Shown piece by piece: positions 35,246 to 48,555 of a stretch of 64,000 nucleotides of DNA. Source of the DNA: Stenotrophomonas panacihumi (GTDB lineage Bacteria; Pseudomonadota; Gammaproteobacteria; Xanthomonadales; Xanthomonadaceae); NCBI RefSeq assembly GCF_001431645.1, contig NZ_LLXU01000131.1, positions 1-64,000 of the forward strand, given 5' to 3'. A model generated the notes under the pieces. The model did not search any database and was not told where the DNA came from. It was given only the letters and a program-made list of their open reading frames with translations. Position 1 is the first letter of the stretch; the number at the start of each line of letters is the position of its first letter. Position numbers and translations under genes: made by a program.

Positions 35246-35754
35246 TTGAAGAGTGCGAGTTTCAGCGCCAGCGGCGGCTCCAGCGGCGGAGGTGTGAGCG
35301 GAAGCTTCCGGCAGAAGCGCGACTCGGGGACCAGCACCCCCACGCCGGTATCGCCGACGGCACGCTGATCGTGGACGACGGCAGCGGAACGGGAATCCAG
35401 CGTGGCGTGACCGAGCTGCAGAAGGACGGGCTGAAGGAGATCTTCGATGCGCGCAAGGTCAGCGAGCAGCTGCAGCTCCAGCAGGTGGCCGGTGAGCTGG
35501 GCTTCCAGGCGGCGGGGACGCTGGCCGAGAAGTACGGCTGGGCCGAGGGCAGCAAGGAGAAGATGGCGCTGCATGCGGCAGTCGGCGCTGCGGTAGCGAC
35601 GCTGGGCGGTGGCAATGTGCTGGGCGGCGCGGCCGGTGCTGGCCTGAACCAGTCACTGGTACCGGTGCCATGGTTTCGCGAACCTCCCGAAGAACATCCA
35701 AAAGGAACTTATGGAGGATCCGCGAAACTATCAACCCATGGTGAAGTCAGCTAA
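35246..35754 (+). pseudogene. Third cdiA 3' fragment, frameshifted
   Basis: The segment 35246-35665 repeats the cdiA sequence 29890-30304 (Ser/Gly linker, DDGSGTGIQRGVTELQKDG, then the AAVGAAVATLGGGN block). A one-base loss near 35335-35350 shifts the frame into TGA at 35366-35368; the original frame reopens afterwards and runs to 35754 (from an internal ATG-like start at 35371, 127 residues). Homology stops abruptly after 'NQSLVPV', and about 29 unrelated residues follow. The NRQLH junction seen in the other cassettes is missing, so the new tail was joined to an earlier point of the backbone. This is a broken cassette rather than a working effector. Confidence 0.75.
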
Positions 35755-35917
35755 CTGCTCGAAGGGTTGCAAAATCGAAGGACCGACTGGCGGATGGGTC
35801 ATGTGGAATGGACGCCTGGTGCATCCGAACTACAAGAAGCGTTTGGAAATACAACAGAGCGCGTTCCGTAAAATCGTCACAGATAGGATTGATCGCTATA
35901 GGAGCACAGGGGAATGA
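35711..35917 (+). CDS. HNH-nuclease-like toxin remnant
   Basis: A 68-residue frame starting at ATG 35711 (AAGGA at 35702-35706). It overlaps the end of the third cdiA fragment in another frame. DPRNYQPMVKSANCSKGC resembles the distal half of an HNH nuclease motif ('N-x-x-P-M ... N-x-S-K-G'), followed by a basic C-terminus (RKIVTDRIDRYRS). The reading frame stays open upstream to about 35666 (HGFANLPKNIQKEL), so it may be the end of a toxin that was separated from its backbone by a frameshift. The next gene overlaps its stop by ATGA, the usual toxin-immunity coupling. Function is inferred from a short motif only. Confidence 0.5.
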   Translation: MEDPRNYQPMVKSANCSKGCKIEGPTGGWVMWNGRLVHPNYKKRLEIQQSAFRKIVTDRIDRYRSTGE

Positions 35918-36789
35918 CTGGAAACGGTGCCATGGTCTCTTTGACGGAGTTCTTCTCCTACTTCGACGCAGGCGTATATGAACGATCCTCTGACATTCCT
36001 AAGAGTCTTCTCGAGATTCTACTCGACAACAAGGAAGACACTCTCGGTCTTCTGGACCGGGGGCGCGATTGGGCGATGGAGCCTCTAGCCCTACTGCAAC
36101 CTCACTCTTACGAAGCCCTGCTTGACTGCGAGAGTCCATTGTTGCTCGGCATGAGTTATGTCCCTCAGCACTTTCCGGACGACCAACCAGCTGGGCTTGA
36201 AACGCTGGCATTCGATTCTAATGGTCGCATGGTGGAAGTGCGGCCATGTTTTCGCGGGGATAGTTACGAGCGTGGCAATGATTGCTTCGGAACTCTCCTG
36301 GCTCTTCCTGATGGTCTGGCCAAGTCGTGGCTTTGGCGCACGGAGGGATGGCGGATCCCGGGCGAACCTTATGGTGGACTATTCGTCAACCGAAGGCTGG
36401 TGACTCATCCTAGCTTTGGATGGCTGCATGCCGACAGATTCTTGGATTCGCTTGGTAAGGGATGGAGAAGGAAATTCCTGCCGAAGCTCGTAGAGATGTT
36501 CCCGGATTGCTTAGTCCCAGCGAAGTCAGAGTACGACAAGAATCACTACATGTTCCGCTGCTTCTTGGACACTCGCCCTGCCAATGTCTTCGCACCCACC
36601 GGCGATCAGTTCTTCGTCATTTCCACCAGGCGCGATCAGGTTGTGTACCACGTCCATGAGGGCGATTTCGCCAATCTGCGCGTCCTGCATGATCCCGTCG
36701 ACGCCATCGACCGCTACAGTGCCCACACGTTGAGGAATTTACCCGGAGAGTTCGACTTCTCGTCTTGGAGTGAACCTTACAGAGGATGA
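35914..36789 (+). CDS. Unknown 291-residue protein, putative immunity protein of cassette 3
   Basis: A 291-residue soluble protein without signal or membrane segment and without a family I recognise. It is rich in aromatic residues and Trp/Gly turns (SWLWRTEGWRIPGEPYGG, WLHADRFLDSLGKGWRRK). It starts at ATG 35914 within the stop of the HNH-like remnant, with GGAG at 35901-35904; ATG 35932 is an alternative start. Position and coupling suggest an immunity role, but the size is large for that, so it may be a fused or unrelated accessory gene. Its GC content is far below that of the surrounding genome. A further cdiA scar follows directly. Confidence 0.6.
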   Translation: MTGNGAMVSLTEFFSYFDAGVYERSSDIPKSLLEILLDNKEDTLGLLDRGRDWAMEPLALLQPHSYEALLDCESPLLLGMSYVPQHFPDDQPAGLETLAFDSNGRMVEVRPCFRGDSYERGNDCFGTLLALPDGLAKSWLWRTEGWRIPGEPYGGLFVNRRLVTHPSFGWLHADRFLDSLGKGWRRKFLPKLVEMFPDCLVPAKSEYDKNHYMFRCFLDTRPANVFAPTGDQFFVISTRRDQVVYHVHEGDFANLRVLHDPVDAIDRYSAHTLRNLPGEFDFSSWSEPYRG

Positions 36790-36795
36790 GCAGCC

Positions 36796-37100
36796 GCCAT
36801 CGAGGAGGCGGAAGACAGCATGGCCTTCCGCGATACGCGGAAGACCTCCAGCAGCGGCCTGCACATCAGCGTCAGGCCAGCAGCGGCGAGATCGTCATCA
36901 CGATCGATTCGAAAGCCGGCTTCGGCATCTATGCCAGTGCCGCGACCGCCAGGGGCAAGAGCTCGGGCGCCTCAGCGACGACGAAACGATCATCGGAGGA
37001 AAGCGCGGCACCACCACCTTCTTCAGCAGTGGCGACACCATCGGCAAGGGCGTGCAGATCATCGACGAGCGGCTGATCGGCCAGGTGGGCGGTGATCTCG
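36796..37100 (+). pseudogene. Fourth cdiA fragment, internally deleted scar
   Basis: About 305 bases resemble two non-adjacent parts of the cdiA/orphan backbone: first 'IEEAEDSMAFRDTRKTSSSGLHIS', then, after a deletion of roughly 420 bases in the donor, 'SSGEIVITIDSKAGFGIYAS' and 'TFFSSGDTIGKGVQII' in changing frames. The first part matches the orphan cassette (IEEAEDS) better than cdiA. No toxin or immunity gene follows: the homology ends near 37100, just before the stop codon of the minus-strand dehydrogenase, so this marks the right edge of the CDI island. Confidence 0.75.
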
Positions 37101-37108
37101 TCAAGCGC

Positions 37109-38164
37109 TCACCCGTGCGCCCCCCCCATCACCGGCAGGATCGCCCCCGTGATGTAGCTGGCGGTGACCGGCGAAGCCAGGAACACATACGCGGGCGACA
37201 GCTCTTCAGGCTGCGCCGGCCGTCCCATCGCGCTGTCCTTGCCGAAATCGGCAACGTCCTTGGCCTGTTTGTCGGCCGGATTGAGCGGCGTCCACACCGG
37301 CCCCGGCGCCACGGCGTTGACCCGGATGCCGCGCGGTTGCAGCTGGCTGGCCAGCGCCATCGTGAAGGCATGGATCGCGCCCTTGGTCGCCGAATAGTCC
37401 AGCAGCGCCTTGCTGCCGAACAGGCCGGTCTCCGAACCGGTATTGATGATGCACGCACCACGCCCCAGGTGCGGCACGGCGGCACGGGCCATGTGGAAAT
37501 AGCCGCCGATGTTGGTGCGCAGGGTCTCGTCGAGGTGCTCGTCGGTCAGGTCCTCGATCGCCTCGGTGTGCAACTGGAAGGCGGCGTTGTTGACGAGGAT
37601 GTCCAATCCGCCGAACGCGGCCACCACTTCGGCCACGGCCGCGTCACAGAAGGCGCTGTCACGCACGTCGCCACTGATCAGCAGGCAGCGACGCCCCTCT
37701 GCTTCCACGGCGTCGCAGGTGGCTTGCGCATCTTCGTGTTCGTCGAGATAGAGCACCGCGACATCGGCCCCTTCGCGGGCGAACAGCACGGCCACCGCGC
37801 GGCCGATGCCCGAATCGCCACCCGTGATGATCGCGCTCATGCCCTTGAGCTTTTCGCTGCCCAGGTAGTCCGGTGCCATATAGCGAGGCGCTTCGGCCAA
37901 GGCATGTTCCTTGCCGGGCTTGCGCAGGTGTTGCGGCGGTAGCGGGTTCTCCGGCTGGCGGCGGGTGCCGGCCTGCACCGGCTGCTTGGCGGGCTTCCTG
38001 GCCGGCTTGGCCTTCTCCTGGCGATCCACCTCGGCCTGCAGCGCACGCTGCCGTTTCGCGGTGGCCGCGGCCGCTTCGGGGCGGGCCGCCTTGGACGCCG
38101 CGCGCGGTGACGGCTTCCGGGCGGCGGGGGTCTTGCGGGTTTCGGCTTTCTTGCGTGTGGCCAT
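37109..38164 (-). CDS. SDR-family oxidoreductase with basic N-terminal tail
   Basis: A 351-residue short-chain dehydrogenase of the YghA/general-stress-protein-39 type. The core starts near residue 75 (PLPPQHLRKPGKE), with the NAD(P) motif TGGDSGIG at 114-121, NNAA at 192-195 and the catalytic set N218, S244, Y257 and K261. The C-terminus LPVMGGAHG is complete. The first 65 residues form a Lys/Arg/Ala/Pro-rich tail like those of histone H1-like proteins, an odd addition to an SDR that may bind nucleic acid or be disordered. Its 3' end touches the last cdiA scar. A metallothionein-like gene lies 21 bases upstream on the same strand. Confidence 0.9.
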   Translation of the reverse strand: MATRKKAETRKTPAARKPSPRAASKAARPEAAAATAKRQRALQAEVDRQEKAKPARKPAKQPVQAGTRRQPENPLPPQHLRKPGKEHALAEAPRYMAPDYLGSEKLKGMSAIITGGDSGIGRAVAVLFAREGADVAVLYLDEHEDAQATCDAVEAEGRRCLLISGDVRDSAFCDAAVAEVVAAFGGLDILVNNAAFQLHTEAIEDLTDEHLDETLRTNIGGYFHMARAAVPHLGRGACIINTGSETGLFGSKALLDYSATKGAIHAFTMALASQLQPRGIRVNAVAPGPVWTPLNPADKQAKDVADFGKDSAMGRPAQPEELSPAYVFLASPVTASYITGAILPVMGGAHG

Positions 38165-38185
38165 GGGGTTCCTCGTGGCAAGGGA

Positions 38186-38419
38186 TCAGGCGCGGTCGGC
38201 CACGCCCTTCAGCCCGGCGTGGCGAGCGCAGTGCGCACAGCAGTAGATTTTTCCTTCCCCTTCGATGCCGTGCCCGATGATCCGGCACTGGCAGTGCGCG
38301 CACGTCGGCGCGAAAGCCTGGATGGCGCACTCGAAGGAATCGAACGTGCCCCGGCGACCCGCCTGCTCCAGGGTGAAGGTCTTGTCGTACGTATTGCCGC
38401 AAACGTCGCAGGTCGGCAT
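38186..38419 (-). CDS. Small Cys-rich metallothionein-like zinc protein
   Basis: A 77-residue protein with cysteines in CDVCGN, FECA, CAHCQC and YCCAHC, giving at least two metal sites. This pattern is found in proteins annotated as prokaryotic metallothioneins; a treble-clef or zinc-ribbon fold is also possible. It lies 21 bases upstream of the SDR gene in the same direction, so they probably share a transcript, perhaps a stress-related one. Confidence 0.75.
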   Translation of the reverse strand: MPTCDVCGNTYDKTFTLEQAGRRGTFDSFECAIQAFAPTCAHCQCRIIGHGIEGEGKIYCCAHCARHAGLKGVADRA

Positions 38420-38559
38420 GGCAAAGCTCCCGGAAACGTGGATGCCCGACCATGCAGGCGCGCGGGCTCAGGCAAGGTGACGAATCGACGCGGCCCCTTC
38501 ATGTGGCGCATACGCCGCAGCGCTCACGCTGCGCCCATCGACCTTCAAGGAGCTCCGCA

Positions 38560-38910
38560 ATGAACCGTCTGATCCTGGCCCTCGTGCCCGTCGCCGCGCT
38601 CGCGCTGTCCGCCTGTGCGCCCAACCAGGTGATGGCGGTGCAGCCCATCGATGGGGTGATCTCGGGCCAGTGCCACACCGACATGGTCCGCGGCGCGGTG
38701 GGCCTGGCGGCATCGGGCCAGACGGTGGAGCGCGCGCGCGTGGACAGCGACAGCCTGAAGGTGCGCGTGGTGCGCGGTGATCGCGTCCAGAGCGGCGCCA
38801 CCAGCAGCGGCCAGGCCGACCCGGCGCAGGGCGCGGGCCAGAGCGGCGGCGACCAGCTGACCATCGAACACGGGCCGACCAACAACATCACCGCGATCTA
38901 CTGCGGCTGA
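38560..38910 (+). CDS. I78-like inhibitor family lipoprotein (diverged)
   Basis: A 116-residue lipoprotein: MNRLILALVPVAALALSAC has a lipobox ending at Cys19. The mature part carries GQCHTDMVRGAVG and ends DQLTIEHGPTNNITAIYCG, a layout like that of I78 peptidase inhibitors (first Cys, VG, 'R x x x x D', terminal CG). It has a Gln/Gly/Ser-rich insertion. AAGGAG at 38547-38552 precedes the start at ATG 38560. A clearer I78 member lies at 40129-40509. Confidence 0.7.
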   Translation: MNRLILALVPVAALALSACAPNQVMAVQPIDGVISGQCHTDMVRGAVGLAASGQTVERARVDSDSLKVRVVRGDRVQSGATSSGQADPAQGAGQSGGDQLTIEHGPTNNITAIYCG

Positions 38911-38944
38911 GGCTTCTCCCGCAGCGGGAGGGGGCAGCGGGGGC

Positions 38945-40009
38945 TCATGCGCCCCGCTTGCCAGCACCCCCATGCGCCCGGCGCAGGAACCGCAGCGCGA
39001 ACTGCTCCCACTGCCGCGGCCCGCGCACGTTCTCCGGCACCCGCAGCCGGTCCTCGCGCCAGGCGGCGAACACGCTCGGGTCGATATAGGCCTTGCGGCA
39101 CACCGCCGGCGTATTGCCCAGCGTCCGCGCCACCGCCTTCAGCACCTCATTCTGCAACTGCGCCAGCGCGCGCTCGCTGCGCCGCTCGGGTAGCGGCACC
39201 CGCGCCAGCTGTTGCAGGGCCGCCAGCGTGCCGCCCCAGGTGCGGAAATCCTTGGCGGTGAACTCCCCGCCCATCGCCGCGCGAAGGTAATCGTTGACCT
39301 CGCCCGAGCCCACCGGCTGCAGCTGCCCGTCGTCGTCGCGGTACTGGAACAGGGCCTGCCCGGGCAGCTGGCGGATCGCCCGCACCAGCTTGGCCAGCCG
39401 CCGGTCGTCGATGGCGATGTCATGCTCCAGCCCACTCTTGCCGCGGAACTTCAGCCGCGCCCGGCCCCCGCTGACAAACGCCACGTGCTGGTTGCGCAGG
39501 GTGGTCAGGCCGTAGGAGCGGTTGGTCCGCGCGTATTCCTCGTTGCCGACCCGCACCAGCGTGTCGGCCATCAGCGCCACCACGATCGCCAGCACCTTCT
39601 CGCGCGGGAAGCCCGGCCTGCGCAGGTCGGCGCGCAGGCGGCGGCGCAACCCGGGCAGCGCGCGCCCGAACGCGATCAGGTGTTCGTACTTGCCATTGCC
39701 GCGCACCTGCGCCCAGTCCGGGTGGTAGCGGTACTGCTTGCGGCGCCGGGCGTCGCGGCCGGTGGCCTGCAGGTGGCCATGGGGCAACGGGCAGATCCAC
39801 ACCTCCGTGTAGGCCGGGGGGATCGCCAGGGACCGGATGCGCTGCAGCGTCTCCTTGTCCCGTATCGCGCGACCCTCGCTGTCGCGGTAAGCGAAGCCCT
39901 GGCCGGCCCGGCGGCGCTGGATGCCGGGGGACGCATCACTGACATGGACGAGCCCGGCCTGGCGGGCGATGGCGCGAAGCGCGGGAGAGGGAACGGACAT
40001 GCCGGTCAT
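38945..40009 (-). CDS. DNA topoisomerase IB
   Basis: A 354-residue poxvirus-type topoisomerase IB, the short bacterial form. The catalytic Tyr308 lies in CRKAYIDPSVF. Other active-site parts are LVRVGNEEYA (Arg153), KFRGKSG (Lys187/191) and TAKDFRTW (Arg256). The N-terminal part (GFAYRDSEGRAIRDKETLQRIRSLAIPPAYTEVWICP) is the conserved DNA-clamp region. The enzyme relaxes supercoils by nicking one strand via a 3'-phosphotyrosine. ATG 40000 is a possible internal start that would remove three residues. Confidence 0.93.
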   Translation of the reverse strand: MTGMSVPSPALRAIARQAGLVHVSDASPGIQRRRAGQGFAYRDSEGRAIRDKETLQRIRSLAIPPAYTEVWICPLPHGHLQATGRDARRRKQYRYHPDWAQVRGNGKYEHLIAFGRALPGLRRRLRADLRRPGFPREKVLAIVVALMADTLVRVGNEEYARTNRSYGLTTLRNQHVAFVSGGRARLKFRGKSGLEHDIAIDDRRLAKLVRAIRQLPGQALFQYRDDDGQLQPVGSGEVNDYLRAAMGGEFTAKDFRTWGGTLAALQQLARVPLPERRSERALAQLQNEVLKAVARTLGNTPAVCRKAYIDPSVFAAWREDRLRVPENVRGPRQWEQFALRFLRRAHGGAGKRGA

Positions 40010-40128
40010 GGTGGTGGCCTCACGGGCGAGAACACGTCAACGCCGGATCGCGGCGCCGTGATGACCCGTGCACGCCACGCCGCCTTGTGCTTATCCTTGG
40101 ATGCCCATTCAGACCCGGAGGTTTCCCG

Positions 40129-40509
40129 ATGCATCACCTCGCTTCGCTGCGGATGATCGTCGCCGCATCCGTGCTCGCGCTGTCGCTGGCCGCCTGCCAG
40201 TCGCCGCAGCCCGACGAACAGGAATCGGCAGGCGCACAGGCCCAGCGCGATGCCGCCAACGCCGCCACGCCCGCCCAGGACACCGCGCCCGAGGCGCCGC
40301 CGATCGGCACCTGCGACGCCAGCCAGCTGCAGTCGCTGGTCGGACAACCCTTGACCGATGCGCTGTCCGCCCAGGCAAAGGAAGACGCCAAGGCCGGAGA
40401 GGTGCGCGTGCTCAAGCCCGGCGAGATGGTCACCATGGAATTCAACGGCGACCGGCTCAACCTGGAAGTGGACGAGAAGCAGGTCATCACCGGCGTGCGC
40501 TGCGGCTGA
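40129..40509 (+). CDS. Peptidase inhibitor I78 family lipoprotein
   Basis: A 126-residue protein with a lipoprotein signal (LALSLAAC, Cys24). The C-terminal domain matches inhibitor family I78: IGTCDASQLQSLVGQPL, EVRVLKPGEMVTMEFNGDRLNLEVDEKQVITGVRCG, with Cys pairs at both ends and the DRLN block. It probably guards the envelope against serine proteases. GGAGG at 40117-40121 precedes ATG 40129. A short intrinsic terminator follows. Confidence 0.88.
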   Translation: MHHLASLRMIVAASVLALSLAACQSPQPDEQESAGAQAQRDAANAATPAQDTAPEAPPIGTCDASQLQSLVGQPLTDALSAQAKEDAKAGEVRVLKPGEMVTMEFNGDRLNLEVDEKQVITGVRCG

Positions 40510-40547
40510 TCGAAGCGCTTGCGGCGGCGCCTGCGCGCGTCGCCGCC

Positions 40548-40569
40548 ACCCTTGGAAAACAAGGGTTTT
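40548..40569 (+). terminator. Short intrinsic terminator after the I78 gene
   Basis: ACCCTTG (40548-40554) pairs with CAAGGGT (40560-40566) around GAAAA and is followed by TTT. The stem is short but sits between the I78 stop and the gltB promoter region. Confidence 0.55.
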
Positions 40570-40599
40570 CGCGACTCCTCGTTGCATCTGTAACGGTGA

Positions 40600-40615
40600 G
40601 TTGCGGCACCGCAAC
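40600..40615 (+). promoter_or_regulatory. Palindrome upstream of gltB, possible operator
   Basis: GTTGCGG-CA-CCGCAAC is a nearly perfect 16-base palindrome about 100 bases before the gltB start. It overlaps a possible -35 (TTGCGG at 40601) with a weak -10 (TCTATT at 40624). I did not recognise the regulator. Confidence 0.35.
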
Positions 40616-40712
40616 AAGTGTGATCTATTCGATCGTCCGGTGACCTCGAATGCGCTGCTGGGACAGAGCGGGGACGGTCGTCGCCGCTTTCCCGGATCGC
40701 AACGAGGCACAC

Positions 40713-46707
<5,995 letters not shown>

Positions 46708-46723
46708 GGCGTCGCGGGTCGGC

Positions 46724-47155
46724 CTAGCCGATCCGCTCGCCATCCTCCTTGAAGAACGGTGTCGCCAGCGGCGGCAGGATCTCCAGCGTGACTTCCGAGG
46801 GACGGCACAGGCGCGTGCCCAGCGGCGTGCGCACGAACGGCCGGTTGATCAGCACCGGCTCGGCCAGCATCGCGTCCAGCAGCGCTTCGTCGTCCAGTGC
46901 GGGATCCTCCAGGCCGCGTTCGCGGTAGGCGGCTTCCTTCGTCCGCATCGCGTCGCGCACGGTCAGGCCGGCGGCGGCGATGGTTTCGCGCAGCAACGCG
47001 CGATCCGGCGGGTCACGCAGGTATTCCACGACCTGCGGCTCGATGCCCGCGTGGCGCAGCAGCGCGAGTACGTTGCGGGAGGTGCCGCAGCGCGGGTTGT
47101 GCCAGATGACGGCCGGTTGCGCGGGCTTTGGTGCGGAGCCTTGAGGGTGGGTCAT
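46724..47155 (-). CDS. arsC: Arsenate reductase, glutaredoxin-dependent type
   Basis: A 143-residue ArsC. The catalytic Cys23 is in HNPRCGTSRNVL. The family blocks VVEYLRDPPDRALL, EPVLINRPFVRTPLGTRLCRP and the C-terminal 'ILPP' are present, so it should reduce arsenate using glutathione/glutaredoxin. The start at ATG 47155 fits other ArsC proteins with a short extra N-terminus; the frame upstream is longer but not conserved. No arsR or arsB is adjacent, so this copy is isolated. It is divergent from the cellulase gene and convergent with gltD, with 16 bases between. Confidence 0.92.
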   Translation of the reverse strand: MTHPQGSAPKPAQPAVIWHNPRCGTSRNVLALLRHAGIEPQVVEYLRDPPDRALLRETIAAAGLTVRDAMRTKEAAYRERGLEDPALDDEALLDAMLAEPVLINRPFVRTPLGTRLCRPSEVTLEILPPLATPFFKEDGERIG

Positions 47156-47311
47156 GGTTCTGTGTCTGGGCGCTTTCCTTGATTGTTGCGTAGCGTAGTA
47201 CAGGGCTGCGGTGGTTGGCTGTGCGTTGTCGGCTCGCATGGATTACCTGCCCGCCCCGAAGTCCCGACGGTTTCCTGCGAACGGCTCAAAGGCCATTGCG
47301 TCGGGACGAAG

Positions 47312-47327
47312 TGCGACCCTGTGCACA
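47312..47327 (+). promoter_or_regulatory. CRP/Clp-like site upstream of the GH5 cellulase
   Basis: TGCGA-N6-GCACA differs from the CRP/Clp consensus TGTGA-N6-TCACA at one base in each half. In Xanthomonas, Clp activates endoglucanase genes, so the position upstream of a cellulase makes sense. A possible -10 (GCTAAC at 47362) lies 35 bases downstream. The rest of the 290-base divergent region shows no other clear element. Confidence 0.35.
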
Positions 47328-47445
47328 ACTCCGCGGGTTTGTTCTTCGACGTCCATGCAGTGCTAACACCTGGGGCTTTAAGTTGGCCTTCGTAGCGCGG
47401 AATGGACACCGCGCCCCGGCGTCCCCCCACCCCGGAGCCCCTGCC

Positions 47446-48483
47446 ATGTCCCCGTTCTCCCGTTGCCTGCCGTGGCTGCTCGGCATTGCCCTGTTGTCAT
47501 CCTCGCTGCCCGGTGCCGCGCAGCAGCGCGTGTTGCGCTATGCCGGCGTCAATCTCGCCGGTGCGGAGTTCAATTCTTCCAAGCGGCCCGGCACGCTGTT
47601 CAAGGACTACACGTATCCGGCGGCCAGCGATTACGCCTACTTCGCCGGCAAGGGCATGAACATCGTGCGCCTGCCGTTCCTGTGGGAGCGGCTGCAGCCG
47701 CAGGCCAATGGCGAGCTGGACGCGGCGCAGCTGCAGTTGATCCAGAAGGCCGTCGCACAAGCCAAGGCGCAGAACCTGCACGTCATCCTCGATGTGCACA
47801 ACTATGCCAAGTACCAGGGCGTGCGCCTCGGCACCGAAGGGACGCCCGGTGCACTGCTGGCCGATCTCTGGAAGCGGCTCGCCACCGCGTTCAAGGACGA
47901 TGACGCGGTGATCTTCGGGCTGATGAACGAGCCCAATGCCATCGATGCGGCCGCGTGGACTTCGATTGCGCAGTCGTCCATCGATGCCATCCGCGCAACC
48001 GGTGCGCGCAACCTCATCCTCGTGCCCGGCACCGCCTATACCGGCGCGCACAGCTGGGCCAGCACGAGCTACGGCACGCCGAACGCGACGGCGCTGGTGT
48101 CGATCAACGATCCGGCCAACAACCTGGCGGTCGAAGTGCACCAGTACCTGGACAAGGACTTCAGCGGCACCAGCGGCGATTGCGTCAGCGCCACGGTCGG
48201 CGCCGACAAGCTGCGCGGTTTCACCGCGTGGCTGCGGCAACAGGGCAAGCGCGGCTTCCTCGGCGAGTTTGCCGGCGGCACCAGCGATACCTGCCTGCAG
48301 GCGTTGGACGGCATGCTCGCCTACATGGAAGAGAACGCCGATGTATGGCTGGGCTGGACCTATTGGGCCGCGGGCAGCTGGTGGCAGCCGACCTATCCCT
48401 TCAACGTGCAGCCCGGCAAGGACGGCAGCGAGAAGCCGCAGATGCCGGTGCTGGTGAAGCACGCCGCGGCGGCGGTGAAGTAG
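47446..48483 (+). CDS. Secreted GH5 cellulase (endoglucanase)
   Basis: A 345-residue glycoside hydrolase family 5 enzyme with a Sec signal (MSPFSRCLPWLLGIALLSSSLPGAA). The acid/base is E162 in GLMNEPN and the nucleophile E274 in GFLGEFAG; LDVHNYAKY and VEVHQYLDKD supply further active-site residues. It resembles the engXCA-type endoglucanases of xanthomonads and probably hydrolyses beta-1,4-glucan outside the cell. There is no carbohydrate-binding module, and no other glycosidase lies nearby. The start is ATG 47446; upstream open frame is long but unlike the family. Confidence 0.92.
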   Translation: MSPFSRCLPWLLGIALLSSSLPGAAQQRVLRYAGVNLAGAEFNSSKRPGTLFKDYTYPAASDYAYFAGKGMNIVRLPFLWERLQPQANGELDAAQLQLIQKAVAQAKAQNLHVILDVHNYAKYQGVRLGTEGTPGALLADLWKRLATAFKDDDAVIFGLMNEPNAIDAAAWTSIAQSSIDAIRATGARNLILVPGTAYTGAHSWASTSYGTPNATALVSINDPANNLAVEVHQYLDKDFSGTSGDCVSATVGADKLRGFTAWLRQQGKRGFLGEFAGGTSDTCLQALDGMLAYMEENADVWLGWTYWAAGSWWQPTYPFNVQPGKDGSEKPQMPVLVKHAAAAVK

Positions 48484-48555
48484 AGCGCCGCCTCGTGCCA
48501 TCGCCTCCCGGGCGGCTTAGACTGCGCCCGGGGACTTTCCTGCAAGGACACAGGC

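Noticed and set aside
20308-37108. Integrated prophage or transposon as the origin of the CDI island
   Set aside because: I found no integrase, transposase, terminal inverted repeats or flanking tRNA. The repeats are cdiA fragments only.
36770-37942. A 390-codon plus-strand frame across the cdiA scar and the SDR gene
   Set aside because: It joins scar sequence to antisense of the SDR gene; neither part resembles a protein family in that frame.
46719-46731. TCGGC-CTA-GCCGA hairpin as a terminator between gltD and arsC
   Set aside because: The 5-bp stem lacks a T tract and overlaps the arsC stop codon.
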